This document shows positions 45,987-56,505 of a DNA stretch of 64,000 nucleotides, in pieces. The notes beneath the pieces were generated by a model. The model was given only the letters and a program-made list of their open reading frames with translations, had not been told where the DNA came from and ran no database searches. Position 1 is the first letter of the stretch; the number at the start of each line of letters is the position of its first letter. The position numbers were made by a program, and so were the translations under genes. Origin of the DNA: a bacterium (GTDB lineage Bacteria > Zhuqueibacterota > QNDG01 > DSAB01); the NCBI GenBank assembly GCA_011388275.1, contig DSAB01000119.1, positions 105,285 to 169,284 of the forward strand. Direction: 5' to 3'.

Positions 45987-47111
45987 ATGTCTTCTGAAAA
46001 CGTTCAGATTTTTAACGTTCAATCGAAGAAGGATTGGAAACAGTTTGTCATGTTTCCATACCACCTGTACCGTCACCATCCCTTCTGGGTGCCTCCGCTG
46101 ATTTCCGATCAAAAGAAACTGCTGGATTTCGACCTCAATCCCTTTTTCAGCCATGCCTCGGGCCGTTTTTTCCTGGCGCGCCGTGGAAACATAATTGTAG
46201 GGCGCATAGCTGCCCTGGTTGATGATCTCCACAATCAGATTCACCATGAAAAGACCGGTTTCTTTGGTTTCCTGGCTGTGGAAAATGATTACGAAGCAGC
46301 GGCTGCTTTGCTGGACGCGGCAAGAAATTGGGTCCGAAAGCAGGGCATGAAACAATTTCGAGGCCCGGTGAATCCTTCGCAAAACGAAGACTGCGGCCTG
46401 CTCATCGACGCTTTTGATTCACCGCCCGTTATCATGATGCCCTATAATCCGGAGTATCTGGTTCACTTTTTAGATCAATACGGATTGAAAAAAGCGGTTG
46501 ATTTATACGCCTATTTACTGGATGGAACCAAACCCCAGCCGCCTAAACTGGTTCGTGTCGCCGAATTGGTTGCGAAAAAACCGGGCGTGAATATTCGTCC
46601 AATTGATATGAAACATTTTTTTCAGGAAGCTCGAATGATTTGGAAAGTCTATAATTCGGCCTGGGCGAATAATTACGGATTCGTACCCATGACCGAAGAG
46701 GAATTTGTTAACCTTGCCAAACATCTCAAACAGGTGGTTGTTCCTGATTTGGCTCTGATGGCTGAAATACACGGTAAACCAGCAGGTTTCTCCCTGTCCA
46801 TTCCCGACATGAACCAGGCACTTATTCATCTCAATGGACGTCTTTTCCCGCTCGGAATTTTCAAACTGCTTCATTACTCACGAAAAATCAATCAATTGCG
46901 GATAATCATACTCGGCGTCCTGCCGGAATACCGCCGAACCGGAGTCGACGCAGCCCTTTACGGCCATACATGGAAAAACGCCGTTTCTCGTGGATATATA
47001 AAAGGCGAGATGTCATGGATTCTGGAGAATAATACCATGATGAACCGTTCGGCCCGCATGCTTGGGGGAAAAATATATAAAACCTATCGAATTTATGAAA
47101 TGCAATCCTGA
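45987..47111 (+). CDS. large GNAT-like N-acyltransferase; candidate bacterial ceramide synthase (bCerS-like)
   Basis: HPFWVPPLISDQKKLLDFDLNPFFSHASGRFFLARRGNIIVGRIAALVD, RGPVNPSQNEDCGLLIDAFDSPPVIMMPYN, VLPEYRRTGVDAALYGHTWKNA; 18 nt downstream of SPT-like gene. Confidence 0.65.
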   Translation: MSSENVQIFNVQSKKDWKQFVMFPYHLYRHHPFWVPPLISDQKKLLDFDLNPFFSHASGRFFLARRGNIIVGRIAALVDDLHNQIHHEKTGFFGFLAVENDYEAAAALLDAARNWVRKQGMKQFRGPVNPSQNEDCGLLIDAFDSPPVIMMPYNPEYLVHFLDQYGLKKAVDLYAYLLDGTKPQPPKLVRVAELVAKKPGVNIRPIDMKHFFQEARMIWKVYNSAWANNYGFVPMTEEEFVNLAKHLKQVVVPDLALMAEIHGKPAGFSLSIPDMNQALIHLNGRLFPLGIFKLLHYSRKINQLRIIILGVLPEYRRTGVDAALYGHTWKNAVSRGYIKGEMSWILENNTMMNRSARMLGGKIYKTYRIYEMQS

Positions 47112-47405
47112 ATTGTCCTGATATGCACACAACTCATGCAACAAATTGTTATATATTTGTTACATTTTCAAGTCATTGATACTACTACATCTATGGTTTT
47201 TTCTCGATAATTTGTAAACTATTGTTAACATTCTGATTATTAACATCCCTGGAATAATGTGCATTCCGATACATCCAATTCTATCCTTAAGTTATATCTA
47301 ATCAATATATTATCTGTCTTCATCGATGATGACATCGAAGAATGGCATGTTTCTTGTTATGGAAAATAGTGTTGGTGCAATTCTCATCTCGCCTCTCCCC
47401 TTTGA

Positions 47406-47436
47406 AAAAAGGCCTGGATCCCCTCCAGGCCTTTTT
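47406..47436. terminator. strong bidirectional intrinsic terminator
   Basis: AAAAAGGCCTGGA-TCCCC-TCCAGGCCTTTTT perfect 13-bp arms. Confidence 0.85.
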
Positions 47437-47466
47437 CTGTAATCTATGCATAACGTTCCAAAAAAG

Positions 47467-47814
47467 TTATTCGATCCAGTATAATATCCTTCCACATTGT
47501 TCGCATGTCATAATTGTCTGATCCGATCGTCCGGAAGCTTCATAAGAAGTGGGCAAGCGAGCGAAACATCCCAAACAGGTGCCGTCCTGAACCGGGGCAA
47601 TGACTCTTATGTAACGTGTATTCAGTCGTTGAAAGGTCCGAAGCAATCGGGTTTCGATCCTTTTTCCCAAATCATCTCTTGCTTTTTCCAGACTCTCTCT
47701 TCCCTTTAATTTAAATCCGGCTTTTTTTTCTTCCTGTTCCGCTTCCAGAAGCATCATGCTGATGTCCTGATATAAAACCAAGAGTTCCAACTGATTTTTC
47801 GTCAATGGAATCAC
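47467..47814 (-). CDS. short C4 zinc-ribbon protein
   Basis: CLGCFARLPTSYEASGRSDQTIMTCEQCGRILYW (two CxxC). Confidence 0.75.
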   Translation of the reverse strand: MIPLTKNQLELLVLYQDISMMLLEAEQEEKKAGFKLKGRESLEKARDDLGKRIETRLLRTFQRLNTRYIRVIAPVQDGTCLGCFARLPTSYEASGRSDQTIMTCEQCGRILYWIE

Positions 47815-48272
47815 ACCTCCTGAATGGCCTGAATAAAGGAACGGAAATCATTGGCATTCATCAGCGTTTTTCGTTTTTTTGCATCACGTAATCTTTCAAC
47901 CAGTTTGCCCAAAATCGGCAGATATATGTTCGCTTTTTCCTGTGGCGGAGCGAGGATGAGAAATATCAGATGAACCTTTTTTTTATCCGGAGCGTTGTAT
48001 TCCACACCCTTTTGGGATAGGGCGGCTACGATAAACACCTCTGCAACTGCCAAAGTCCGGCAATGAGGTATGGCTATTCCCCTGCCAATAGCCGTACTTC
48101 CCAGGCTCTCCCGTGTCAGCAAAGTCTGCAATACGATCGAACTGCTCTTGATCTTTCCGGAATCAACCAAAACCGCAACCATCTTCTGCAGCAACTCTTC
48201 CTGGCTTGAAGCTTCAACATCGGGGATAAAATAATCTTCATTTAAATAATCGGCCAGATCAATATCAATCAT
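47811..48272 (-). CDS. PTS EIIA (PtsN/fructose-type) domain protein
   Basis: TRESLGSTAIGRGIAIPHCRT active-site His region. Confidence 0.9.
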   Translation of the reverse strand: MIDIDLADYLNEDYFIPDVEASSQEELLQKMVAVLVDSGKIKSSSIVLQTLLTRESLGSTAIGRGIAIPHCRTLAVAEVFIVAALSQKGVEYNAPDKKKVHLIFLILAPPQEKANIYLPILGKLVERLRDAKKRKTLMNANDFRSFIQAIQEV

Positions 48273-48312
48273 AGTATTTGTCTTTCCACGGAAAGGCTAT
48301 TCTGTATGACCA

Positions 48313-49383
48313 TTACAAATATTTTTGAAGATTTTTTCTTTTAAACCTCTCGACAATTTTCTTGACATCCTCGACGCGATCCCTGCGGCAAATCAGAGTA
48401 GCGTCCTTTTCCTGAACTATAATGATGTCTTCCATTCCGATGACGGCGATAACACCACTGGAAGTGGAAATATAGCAATTCCGGGAATCCATGGTCACCA
48501 CATCACCTTGAATGGCATTTCCATCTGAATCTTTTTTACTGAGTTTATAGGTCTGCTCCCAGCTTCCGAGATCATTCCACTCGAATTCACCTTTGACGAG
48601 AAAAACGTTGTCCGCTTTCTCCATAATCGCATAATCAATGGATATTCCCCGTATCTGCCGGTACACCTTCTCCAGAGTTTCTTCATAATTATTGTTTCCA
48701 ATGACTTTCTTGAGCGTGAGCAAGGCTTCATATAAATCCGGTGCATATTTTTCAAACGCTTTTAACAATACGGATATTTTAAAGATGAATATTCCGCTGT
48801 TCCAGTAGAAATCACCGCTTTTCAAGAACCTTTCAGCAGTCGCCAGATTGGGTTTTTCAGCAAAAGTACGGACACTGAACGAACTGATGCCGTTCAATTT
48901 TCCCAAATTCTCTTTGATTTGTATATACCCATAACCGGTTGCCGGACGGTCGGGCTGAATACCAATGGTTACCAAAGCGTCTTTTTGACCGGCCAAGCTC
49001 ACTGCCGCCATAACGGTTTTTCGGAATCGATCTTCCTGCCGAATCAGATGATCCGCAGGAGAAACAACCATGATCGCTTCCGGATCACGAGCCTCTACAA
49101 ACAGTGCGGCCAGTCCGATGCAAGGTGCCGTGTTCTTGCCTATGGGTTCGTAGATGATATTTTGAGAAGGGACGGGAAGATGCTGTTTTTCCATTTCACA
49201 TTTCTGGCCGATGTTGGAAACGACAAACAAATGATCGGGTGAGGTAAGCGGAAGAAACCGGCGAACCGTGCTTTCAATCAGGGTCTGTTTTCCAACAAGA
49301 GAAAGGAATTGTTTGGATCTTTTCTTTCTGCTGTGCGGCCAGAATCGTGAACCGGAACCACCGGCCATCAGTATGCAATACAT
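48313..49383 (-). CDS. manC: mannose-1-phosphate guanylyltransferase
   Basis: ILMAGGSGSRFWPHSRKKRSKQFLSLVG, EPIGKNTAPCIGLAA, FAEKPNLATAERFL, GDFYWNSGIFIF. Confidence 0.93.
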   Translation of the reverse strand: MYCILMAGGSGSRFWPHSRKKRSKQFLSLVGKQTLIESTVRRFLPLTSPDHLFVVSNIGQKCEMEKQHLPVPSQNIIYEPIGKNTAPCIGLAALFVEARDPEAIMVVSPADHLIRQEDRFRKTVMAAVSLAGQKDALVTIGIQPDRPATGYGYIQIKENLGKLNGISSFSVRTFAEKPNLATAERFLKSGDFYWNSGIFIFKISVLLKAFEKYAPDLYEALLTLKKVIGNNNYEETLEKVYRQIRGISIDYAIMEKADNVFLVKGEFEWNDLGSWEQTYKLSKKDSDGNAIQGDVVTMDSRNCYISTSSGVIAVIGMEDIIIVQEKDATLICRRDRVEDVKKIVERFKRKNLQKYL

Positions 49384-49459
49384 GAAAATCCTTTGCTCCA
49401 GCCAATAGATATTTTCCGGGGCGCCTCCGGCCTAAAGATAATCATTTACCATGAACAAA

Positions 49460-50065
49460 TCAAGTGTTTTGACTGTTTTTACAGGATAAATAACGGTGTA
49501 AATCACGCGCTTTTTTCCGAAGAGCATTCAGAGAACGATCATTATAAATGATCACATGAGCCCTGCCTGCCTTAAGATCATCGTTGAGCTGTGAATCCAT
49601 CCGAAGTGATATATCTTTCAGGGTCCATTTTCTGTCTTTTTGCAGCCAATGCAGTCTTTTTTCCCTCGGAGCAATCACCAGAACGATTAGATCAAACCAA
49701 TCATCCAGTTCCGCCTCCATAAGAACAGCCATATCAACTACAACGTGTTCTTTGGCCGGACTTCGATAAGGAAGCAGAAGCGGCATAAGAGCCGATCGAA
49801 TCAGGGGAAACATGATGTCATTCAGGCGACGGAGCTGAAGAGAATCGGAAAAGACGATGGAAGCCAGTTCTTCCCTTTGAAGAATCCCTTCTTTAAAAAC
49901 AAAATCTCCAAACGATGAACGGATACGATCGCTGGCTTCAGGGACTTCCTCGATAATTTGGGCGGCCAGTTTGTCCACATCGATAAGCGAACCGTTGCAG
50001 CGGCTCAGTTCTGCGGCAAAAGAACTCTTTCCCGAGCCTACACCGCCTGTGACCCCAACGACCAT
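49460..50065 (-). CDS. coaE: dephospho-CoA kinase
   Basis: VVGVTGGVGSGKSSFA, IDVDKLAAQIIE. Confidence 0.93.
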   Translation of the reverse strand: MVVGVTGGVGSGKSSFAAELSRCNGSLIDVDKLAAQIIEEVPEASDRIRSSFGDFVFKEGILQREELASIVFSDSLQLRRLNDIMFPLIRSALMPLLLPYRSPAKEHVVVDMAVLMEAELDDWFDLIVLVIAPREKRLHWLQKDRKWTLKDISLRMDSQLNDDLKAGRAHVIIYNDRSLNALRKKARDLHRYLSCKNSQNT

Positions 50066-50106
50066 GAAATAATCCCTCGATTTTCAATACTTCATAAATC
50101 TTATTC

Positions 50107-50135
50107 AGTATCCGCTTTTCGGGACACAAAGTCAA
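50107..50135 (-). promoter_or_regulatory. promoter of coaE
   Basis: Minus strand TTGACT-17 bp-GATACT. Confidence 0.45.
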
Positions 50136-50165
50136 GTACAAATTCATTTTTTAAAGTCTTTTTTC

Positions 50166-50194
50166 TTGACAATCAGAATCAAATCATTTACATT
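50166..50194 (+). promoter_or_regulatory. promoter of ychF
   Basis: TTGACA-17 bp-TACATT. Confidence 0.5.
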
Positions 50195-50239
50195 GCCAAA
50201 GTTCATTTCCTTCCGCATATTCAATTCACCGGGGATATC

Positions 50240-51340
50240 ATGGGTTTTAAATGCGGTCTGGTCGGTTTGCCCAACGCCGGAAAATCAACTGTGTTTAATG
50301 CATTAACCTATCAGCGTGTGGAAGCATCGGCCTATCCATTCTGTACCATCGATCCTCATATAGGAATCGTTCCTCTAAAAGATGATCGTTTATCCTTGAT
50401 TCAAGAACTCTATCATTCACGTCAATCCACGCCAGCAACTCTGGAGTTTGTGGACATAGCCGGATTGGTCCGCGGCGCGAGCCAGGGTGAAGGACTCGGC
50501 AATCAGTTCCTCAGCCATATACAGGGAATGGATCTCATTGCCTATATTATCCGCTTCTTTGAAGACAAAAACGTTTCTCATCCCTATGGAAACATTGACC
50601 CTGTGCGGGACAATGAAATTGTGACACATGAATTGATTCTCAAAGATCTTGAAACGGTTCAATCGGCTCTTGAGAAAGCGAGAAAGTCCTCGCGCGCAGG
50701 AATCGCCGAACTCCGGCAGGAAGCCGAAGAGCTGGAGTCGATCGAGACAAAACTTAAAGAAAAAATTGAGGTGAGAAAACTTGATCTAACGGAAACCGGG
50801 CAGGAGATATGCCGCCGGCTGAATCTGATTACCTTTAAACCCGTTCTCATCATCGCCAACATACAGGAGCCCGGTCAGGAGTCGGATTCGCGTTTTACTG
50901 GTTTCCATGACACTTTGAAAGCGGATCCAATAATCACGATTTGCGGCAAGATTCAATCGGAAATATCCGAACTGCCCGAATCAGAGAGAATGGACTTTGT
51001 CAATGCAATGGGTCTTGAATCCGCGGGGATCAATAAACTCGTTGTTGCCGGATATAAGGCGCTGAATCTGATTACATTTTTTACCGCCAATGAAAATGAA
51101 GCCCGGGCGTGGACCGTTCGATCAGGCACCACCGTCCGTGAGGCAGCCGGCAAAGTACACAGTGATTTCGAAGACTTCTTTGTCAAGGCTGAGGTAATAA
51201 AAATCGATGAATTGAAAGAGCATGGATCCATAAAAGCTCTTCACGATTCCGGTCTGGTCCGGATTCATGGGAAACAATACCTCGTCGAAGACGGAGATCT
51301 GATACTGTTCCGCACTCACAGACACACAAGAAAGGAATGA
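50240..51340 (+). CDS. ychF: redox-regulated ATPase/GTPase YchF (OLA1 family)
   Basis: MGFKCGLVGLPNAGKSTVFNALT, FVDIAGLVRGASQGEGLGNQFLSHI, FTANENEARAWTV; track ORF extends upstream to 49958, true start is 50240. Confidence 0.95.
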   Translation: MGFKCGLVGLPNAGKSTVFNALTYQRVEASAYPFCTIDPHIGIVPLKDDRLSLIQELYHSRQSTPATLEFVDIAGLVRGASQGEGLGNQFLSHIQGMDLIAYIIRFFEDKNVSHPYGNIDPVRDNEIVTHELILKDLETVQSALEKARKSSRAGIAELRQEAEELESIETKLKEKIEVRKLDLTETGQEICRRLNLITFKPVLIIANIQEPGQESDSRFTGFHDTLKADPIITICGKIQSEISELPESERMDFVNAMGLESAGINKLVVAGYKALNLITFFTANENEARAWTVRSGTTVREAAGKVHSDFEDFFVKAEVIKIDELKEHGSIKALHDSGLVRIHGKQYLVEDGDLILFRTHRHTRKE

Positions 51341-51343
51341 TCC

Positions 51344-53035
51344 ATGATTATTGAACTGGAAACCTGGACGATCAGAGCCTTGATGGAACGAAGTTTTTCC
51401 CATTACGGCAACCTCCCTGCAATTGCCTTTGCAGGAGAATCGCCCAAAACCTACAATGAAGTGCACGCGGAGGTTCAAAAACTCGCAGCGGATCTGATCT
51501 CGAGAAACATTCAGAAAGGTGACCGGATCGGCATTCTGGGTGAAAACTGTCCCAACTGGGTCATCGCCTATCTGGCGGTTGCTTTTATCGGCGCCGTGGC
51601 GGTTCCCATCCTGACCGGTTTTCCGGACGCGGACACCCGTCATATCCTTCGAAACAGCGAATGCGTGGCCCTGTTTATCGCTTCCAAACTTCGAACCAAG
51701 ATTGAAGGCATGGAGAAATCTTCTCTTCACTCCATCTACTCTCTGGAAGATTTCTCTCTTGAAGAGCTGCAATCAAGCCATTCTAATTGGCTGGAAAAAA
51801 CCATTCAGCTGATTCACAAACGTACCGGTAAAAAACCCGACCATCAAGACATACTCAAGGAGCTGCCGGGCCCTCAGCCGGAAGATCTGGCTGTGATTAT
51901 CTATACATCCGGCACGACGGGAAATTCCAAAGGTGTCATGCTGAGCCATTATAATATCGTTTCCGATGTGATTTTCAGTATTGAAAAATTTCCGATCACG
52001 CATGAAGACCGTTTCCTGTCCATTCTTCCGCTGGCACACACTTTTGAAGCCACGGGAGGCATGCTCTGTCCGCTGGCCGTTGGAGTGAGCATCTACTACT
52101 TAAAAGGACTTCCGACACCCCAAAAGCTGCTTGCCGGCATGGAAACGGTCAAACCTACAGGGGTATTGACTGTTCCCCTGGTGGTTGACAAAATATACCG
52201 AAAGAAGATTGTTCCGCAACTTCAGAGCAAAAAAGCAATCTGGGCCCTCTACCACATTCCCTTTTTCAGACGGCTGCTGAACAAGGCCGCAGGCCGCAAG
52301 CTGGTTCAATCTCTGGGCGGCGCCCTTCGATTCTTTATGTTTGGCGGGGCTTCCCTGAATGAAGATGTGGAAATATTTCTTCGGGATGCCGGTATCAGTT
52401 ACTCGACCGGTTACGGAATGACCGAAACATCACCCATTATGACGATCAACCCCTTCGGCCATGTAAAAGTCGGTTCCTGCGGCCAGCCCATACCCAACCT
52501 GGAAATAAAAATTCACAATCCGAATCCGGAAACCGGCATCGGTGAAATCATCGTCAAAGGACCCATGGTCATGCAGGGTTATTACAAGAATCCCAAAGCC
52601 ACCGAAGAGGTTTTCATTGATGGTGAATGGCTGCGGACCGGTGATCTGGGGTTCCTCGACAGCGACGGATACCTGTTTATCAAGGGCCGTTCAAAAAACG
52701 TGATTATCGGATCATCCGGCGAGAACATCTATCCAGAAATTATTGAACAGTTGATGCTGCAGAACCCGTATATTCAGCAGGTTATTGTTTATGAATCTCA
52801 GGGAAAATTGACGGCGAAATCCTATATGGACGCGGACATGATCGATCAGGAAGCGGAGAAAGCGGGGATAACAACGGAAAACCTGGAGTCTTTCAAGGAG
52901 CAGTTGCTGGAAGAAATCCGCAAGAAAACGAATGAGCAGCTGCCCGGCTTCTCGGCTATTTCTAAAATTATCGAACAGCCTGAACCCTTTGAAATGACAC
53001 CAACCAATAAAGTGAAACGGTATCTCTATATATAA
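51344..53035 (+). CDS. long-chain acyl-CoA synthetase (AMP-binding)
   Basis: VIIYTSGTTGNSKGVMLSH, GYGMTETSPIMTINPFG, WLRTGDLGFLDSDGYLFIKGRSKNVII. Confidence 0.93.
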   Translation: MIIELETWTIRALMERSFSHYGNLPAIAFAGESPKTYNEVHAEVQKLAADLISRNIQKGDRIGILGENCPNWVIAYLAVAFIGAVAVPILTGFPDADTRHILRNSECVALFIASKLRTKIEGMEKSSLHSIYSLEDFSLEELQSSHSNWLEKTIQLIHKRTGKKPDHQDILKELPGPQPEDLAVIIYTSGTTGNSKGVMLSHYNIVSDVIFSIEKFPITHEDRFLSILPLAHTFEATGGMLCPLAVGVSIYYLKGLPTPQKLLAGMETVKPTGVLTVPLVVDKIYRKKIVPQLQSKKAIWALYHIPFFRRLLNKAAGRKLVQSLGGALRFFMFGGASLNEDVEIFLRDAGISYSTGYGMTETSPIMTINPFGHVKVGSCGQPIPNLEIKIHNPNPETGIGEIIVKGPMVMQGYYKNPKATEEVFIDGEWLRTGDLGFLDSDGYLFIKGRSKNVIIGSSGENIYPEIIEQLMLQNPYIQQVIVYESQGKLTAKSYMDADMIDQEAEKAGITTENLESFKEQLLEEIRKKTNEQLPGFSAISKIIEQPEPFEMTPTNKVKRYLYI

Positions 53036-53056
53036 CTATTTGCTTCGAACGCCGGC

Positions 53057-54358
53057 TTACGACAGGGGCCTCTCTCCGGGGCCCCTGCTGTTATCTCTTC
53101 TCAGTGCGCGATATCCGATGTCTCTTCGGTAATAGGCTCCGTCAAAGGTTATTTGATTGACGCCATCATAGGCTGTTTTGACGGCCTTGGATATATCATC
53201 CCCCCAAGCGGTGACTCCCAGAACCCTCCCCCCTGAAGTGACTATCTGATTCCCCCTGTACTGTGTACCCGCATGAAACACCATCACTTCGCCAGGAATC
53301 CGATCCAGACCGTGGATCACTTTTCCTTTTTCATAGGATCCGGGATATCCTCCGGAAGCCATCACCACACAAACCGCCCCTCCCTTTTTCATATCGGGTA
53401 TTGTTGAACCGATGCGGCCTTCCAGTGACTCAAACATCAGCTCGACAATATCGCTGTTCAGCAGTGGAAGAATGGCCTGTGTCTCCGGATCACCGAACCG
53501 ACAATTGAATTCCAGAACTTTAGGGCCGGCAGAGGTCATCATCAGGCCGGCGTAGAGAACACCCCGATAGCGAATCCCCTGTTCTGTCAGCCCCGTTATC
53601 GCCCGCTTGATGATTTTCTCGTTGACGATTTTGATCATTTTTTCCGTCATCACCGGTGCCGGCGCATAGGCACCCATGCCACCGGTGTTGGGGCCGGTAT
53701 CTCCTTCGAAGACAGGCTTGTGATCCTGGGCCGGTGGAAGAATAACAAATCGTTCTCCATCCGTCACCGCGAGCACGGAAACTTCTTCGCCCTGCAAATA
53801 TTCCTCGATGACCACCTGATTGCCCGCGTCACCAAATACCTTTTGACGCAGTATCTGTTCGAGCCCGTCATAGGCTTCTTTTCGGTTTCGGCAGATCAGA
53901 ACACCCTTTCCGGCTGCCAGTCCATCGGCTTTAATGACCGTGGGATAATGGATTTCCTGAATCGCCTCTACAGCCTTGTGGACATCATTGTACACTCGAA
54001 AATCGGCTGTCGGTATACGGCATCGAAGCATCAGATCCTTGGCAAACGCTTTGGACCCTTCCAGTTGAGCCGCCTTTCGAGCGGGCCCGAATATCGGGTA
54101 TCCTTCCCTTGTGAACAGATCGACGATGCCCTGTGTCAAAGGCAATTCCGGGCCGACGACCGTTAAATCAATTTGATGTTTCCTGGCAAACTGGATCAAC
54201 CCTTTGCTGTCCGTGACGGAAATATCCACACATTCGGCCAGAGTCCGGATTCCGCCGTTCCCGGGGGCGGCGAAAACTTTCTTAACCAGAGGACTCTGAC
54301 GGATTTTCCAGACCAGGGCATGTTCCCGTCCTCCGCTGCCTACCACCAGCACTTTCAT
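53057..54358 (-). CDS. purD: phosphoribosylamine-glycine ligase
   Basis: [56 protein letters not shown]. Confidence 0.96.
   Translation of the reverse strand: MKVLVVGSGGREHALVWKIRQSPLVKKVFAAPGNGGIRTLAECVDISVTDSKGLIQFARKHQIDLTVVGPELPLTQGIVDLFTREGYPIFGPARKAAQLEGSKAFAKDLMLRCRIPTADFRVYNDVHKAVEAIQEIHYPTVIKADGLAAGKGVLICRNRKEAYDGLEQILRQKVFGDAGNQVVIEEYLQGEEVSVLAVTDGERFVILPPAQDHKPVFEGDTGPNTGGMGAYAPAPVMTEKMIKIVNEKIIKRAITGLTEQGIRYRGVLYAGLMMTSAGPKVLEFNCRFGDPETQAILPLLNSDIVELMFESLEGRIGSTIPDMKKGGAVCVVMASGGYPGSYEKGKVIHGLDRIPGEVMVFHAGTQYRGNQIVTSGGRVLGVTAWGDDISKAVKTAYDGVNQITFDGAYYRRDIGYRALRRDNSRGPGERPLS
53063..53087. other. GC-rich stem-loop overlapping purD 3' end and acyl-CoA synthetase 3' region
   Basis: CAGGGGCC-N9-GGCCCCTG, no T tract. 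Confidence 0.4.
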
Positions 54359-56367
54359 TGGATCCTCCCTTTTCGCCTTGCATGCACAGGCTGTTTTCCC
54401 TGAAGCTTCGCAATCTCATCGCGAAGGTGCGCGGCTTTCTCGAATTCAAGATTCTCGGCCGCGGCCAGCATCTCCATGCCCATTGCCTCGACAATCTCTT
54501 CCTTTTCCAGGGCGGACAGCGAACCATACTCGGCCGCCAGCGGCTCGTAATGAACCCGGGCATCCGCCACGGCGGTAGCCGCCATAACTTCATCCGCTGT
54601 TTTATAGACGGTTTCGGGTTTTATTCCGTGTTTCTGATTGTATTCCGCCTGTATCCTTCGTCTTCGTTCGGTCTCTTGCTGCAGAAAACGGATGGCTTCC
54701 GTAATCCTGTCTGCGTACAGGATGACCATGCCATTGACATTCCTGGCGGCCCGTCCGGCCGTTTGCATCAGGGATCGTTCCGAACGCAGGAATCCTTCCT
54801 TGTCCGCATCGAGAATGGCAACCAGACTGACTTCCGGAAGATCCAGACCTTCGCGAAGCAGATTGATACCCACAAGAATATCAAATTCGGCCAATCGCAG
54901 CCCCCTCAGAATCTCGACACGGTCAAGCGCGTCGATCTCTGAATGGAGATACCGGACTCGTAAACCGAGATTGTTCAGATAATCCGTCAGATCTTCAGCC
55001 ATGCGCTTTGTCAGGGTGGTAACCAGTACCCGTTCCCTTTCAACCGTCCTTCTTCGAATTTCAGCAACCAGATCATCGATTTGCGATTTTGTCGGACGAA
55101 CCTGGACTTCCGGATCCATTAATCCCGTGGGCCGAATGACCTGTTCGACAATCTCTCCTTTGGTTTTTTCCATTTCATATTCGGCTGGTGTAGCCGAAAC
55201 AAATACCGCACGGTGGATTTTTTTCTCGAATTCTTCAAACTTCAATGGCCGATTATCCAGTGCCGAAGGAAGACGGAATCCGTGTTCCACAAGGGTCTCT
55301 TTTCGAGCCCTGTCTCCATTGTACATGGCCCTTATTTGAGGAATGGTGGCGTGGGATTCATCGATGATCATGAGAAATTCATCCGGGAAATAATCGATCA
55401 GACAAGCCGGGCTTTCGCCCTCTTTTCTTCCGGTCAAATGGCGGGAATAGTTTTCAATGCCGCTGCAATAACCCACCTCACGAAGCATCTCAAGATCATA
55501 ATGAGTCCTGGATTCCAGTCGCTGAGCTTCGAGCAATTTGTTCTGTTCGTGCAGCCTTCTCAGCTGTTCCTTTAATTCTGCCTGGATCGATTGAACGGCT
55601 GAATTCAGTTTATCCGGAGTTGTGACAAAATGCTTGGCCGGATAGATCCCCGCGCATTCCAATTCATGATCACTCTTTCCGGTCAGGGGATTGATAATGG
55701 ATATCTTTTCAACCGTATCCCCCCACAGTTCGACGCGAACGGCATGTTCTTCATAGGCTGGGTAGATATCAATCACATCGCCCCGAACCCGAAAAGTTCC
55801 CCGGTGAAAATCGATGTCATTGCGGGTGTAATGAATATCCACAAGCATTCGAAGAATCTTATCTCTCCGTACTTTATCACCGGTCTTCAGTAAAAGAAAC
55901 AATTCGCGAAAATCCTGGGGCGACCCCAACCCATAGATACAGGAAACGGAAGCGACGATAATGACATCGCTTCGAACCATCAAGGAACTGGTCGCTTTCA
56001 GCCTGAGACGCTCGATCTCCTCGTTGATGGAAGTGTCTTTCTCAATATAGGTATCGGTTGTAGGAATATAGGCTTCCGGCTGATAATAATCGTAGTAACT
56101 GATAAAATATTCCACCGCATTCTTCGGAAAAAATGATTTAAACTCGCCATAAAGTTGTGCGGCCAGTGTTTTATTGTGAGAAATAATCAGGGTCGGCTTG
56201 TTGAGTTCTTCGATAACTCCCGCCATGGTGTATGTTTTCCCGGAACCGGTCACCCCAAGCAGGACCTGAAAACGTTTATTCTGTCTCAAACCTTTGACCA
56301 GAGCCTTGATCGCACGCGGCTGGTCTCCTCTCGGGCTGAAATTTGAGATCAATTGAAAATTCGGCAT
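54355..56367 (-). CDS. uvrB: excinuclease ABC subunit B
   Basis: [58 protein letters not shown]-terminal UVR motif. Confidence 0.97.
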   Translation of the reverse strand: MPNFQLISNFSPRGDQPRAIKALVKGLRQNKRFQVLLGVTGSGKTYTMAGVIEELNKPTLIISHNKTLAAQLYGEFKSFFPKNAVEYFISYYDYYQPEAYIPTTDTYIEKDTSINEEIERLRLKATSSLMVRSDVIIVASVSCIYGLGSPQDFRELFLLLKTGDKVRRDKILRMLVDIHYTRNDIDFHRGTFRVRGDVIDIYPAYEEHAVRVELWGDTVEKISIINPLTGKSDHELECAGIYPAKHFVTTPDKLNSAVQSIQAELKEQLRRLHEQNKLLEAQRLESRTHYDLEMLREVGYCSGIENYSRHLTGRKEGESPACLIDYFPDEFLMIIDESHATIPQIRAMYNGDRARKETLVEHGFRLPSALDNRPLKFEEFEKKIHRAVFVSATPAEYEMEKTKGEIVEQVIRPTGLMDPEVQVRPTKSQIDDLVAEIRRRTVERERVLVTTLTKRMAEDLTDYLNNLGLRVRYLHSEIDALDRVEILRGLRLAEFDILVGINLLREGLDLPEVSLVAILDADKEGFLRSERSLMQTAGRAARNVNGMVILYADRITEAIRFLQQETERRRRIQAEYNQKHGIKPETVYKTADEVMAATAVADARVHYEPLAAEYGSLSALEKEEIVEAMGMEMLAAAENLEFEKAAHLRDEIAKLQGKQPVHARRKGRIQ

Positions 56368-56391
56368 GCATTTCCCCGTTCAACCGGACTC

Positions 56392-56420
56392 AATATACAA
56401 CCAATTGGGTATAAAGTCAA
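56392..56420 (-). promoter_or_regulatory. promoter of uvrB-purD
   Basis: Minus strand TTGACT-17 bp-TATATT. Confidence 0.55.
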
Positions 56421-56505
56421 GGTTGGATCATTCGCTGAAATGAAAGCCGGATTCCGGTCAAATTGATCCGGGAATGAAACAGGAAATGGACATCCGAATT
56501 TTACC

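Noticed and set aside
49958-50239. N-terminal extension of the YchF ORF
   Set aside because: Extension is antisense to coaE and upstream of the predicted promoter; YchF homology begins exactly at ATG 50240
51122-51772. 216-aa minus-strand ORF
   Set aside because: Antisense to ychF/acyl-CoA synthetase genes
51344-53035. Acyl-CoA synthetase as part of the sphingolipid cluster
   Set aside because: It starts 4 nt after ychF and is separated from the SPT/GNAT pair by several minus-strand genes; link too weak to claim
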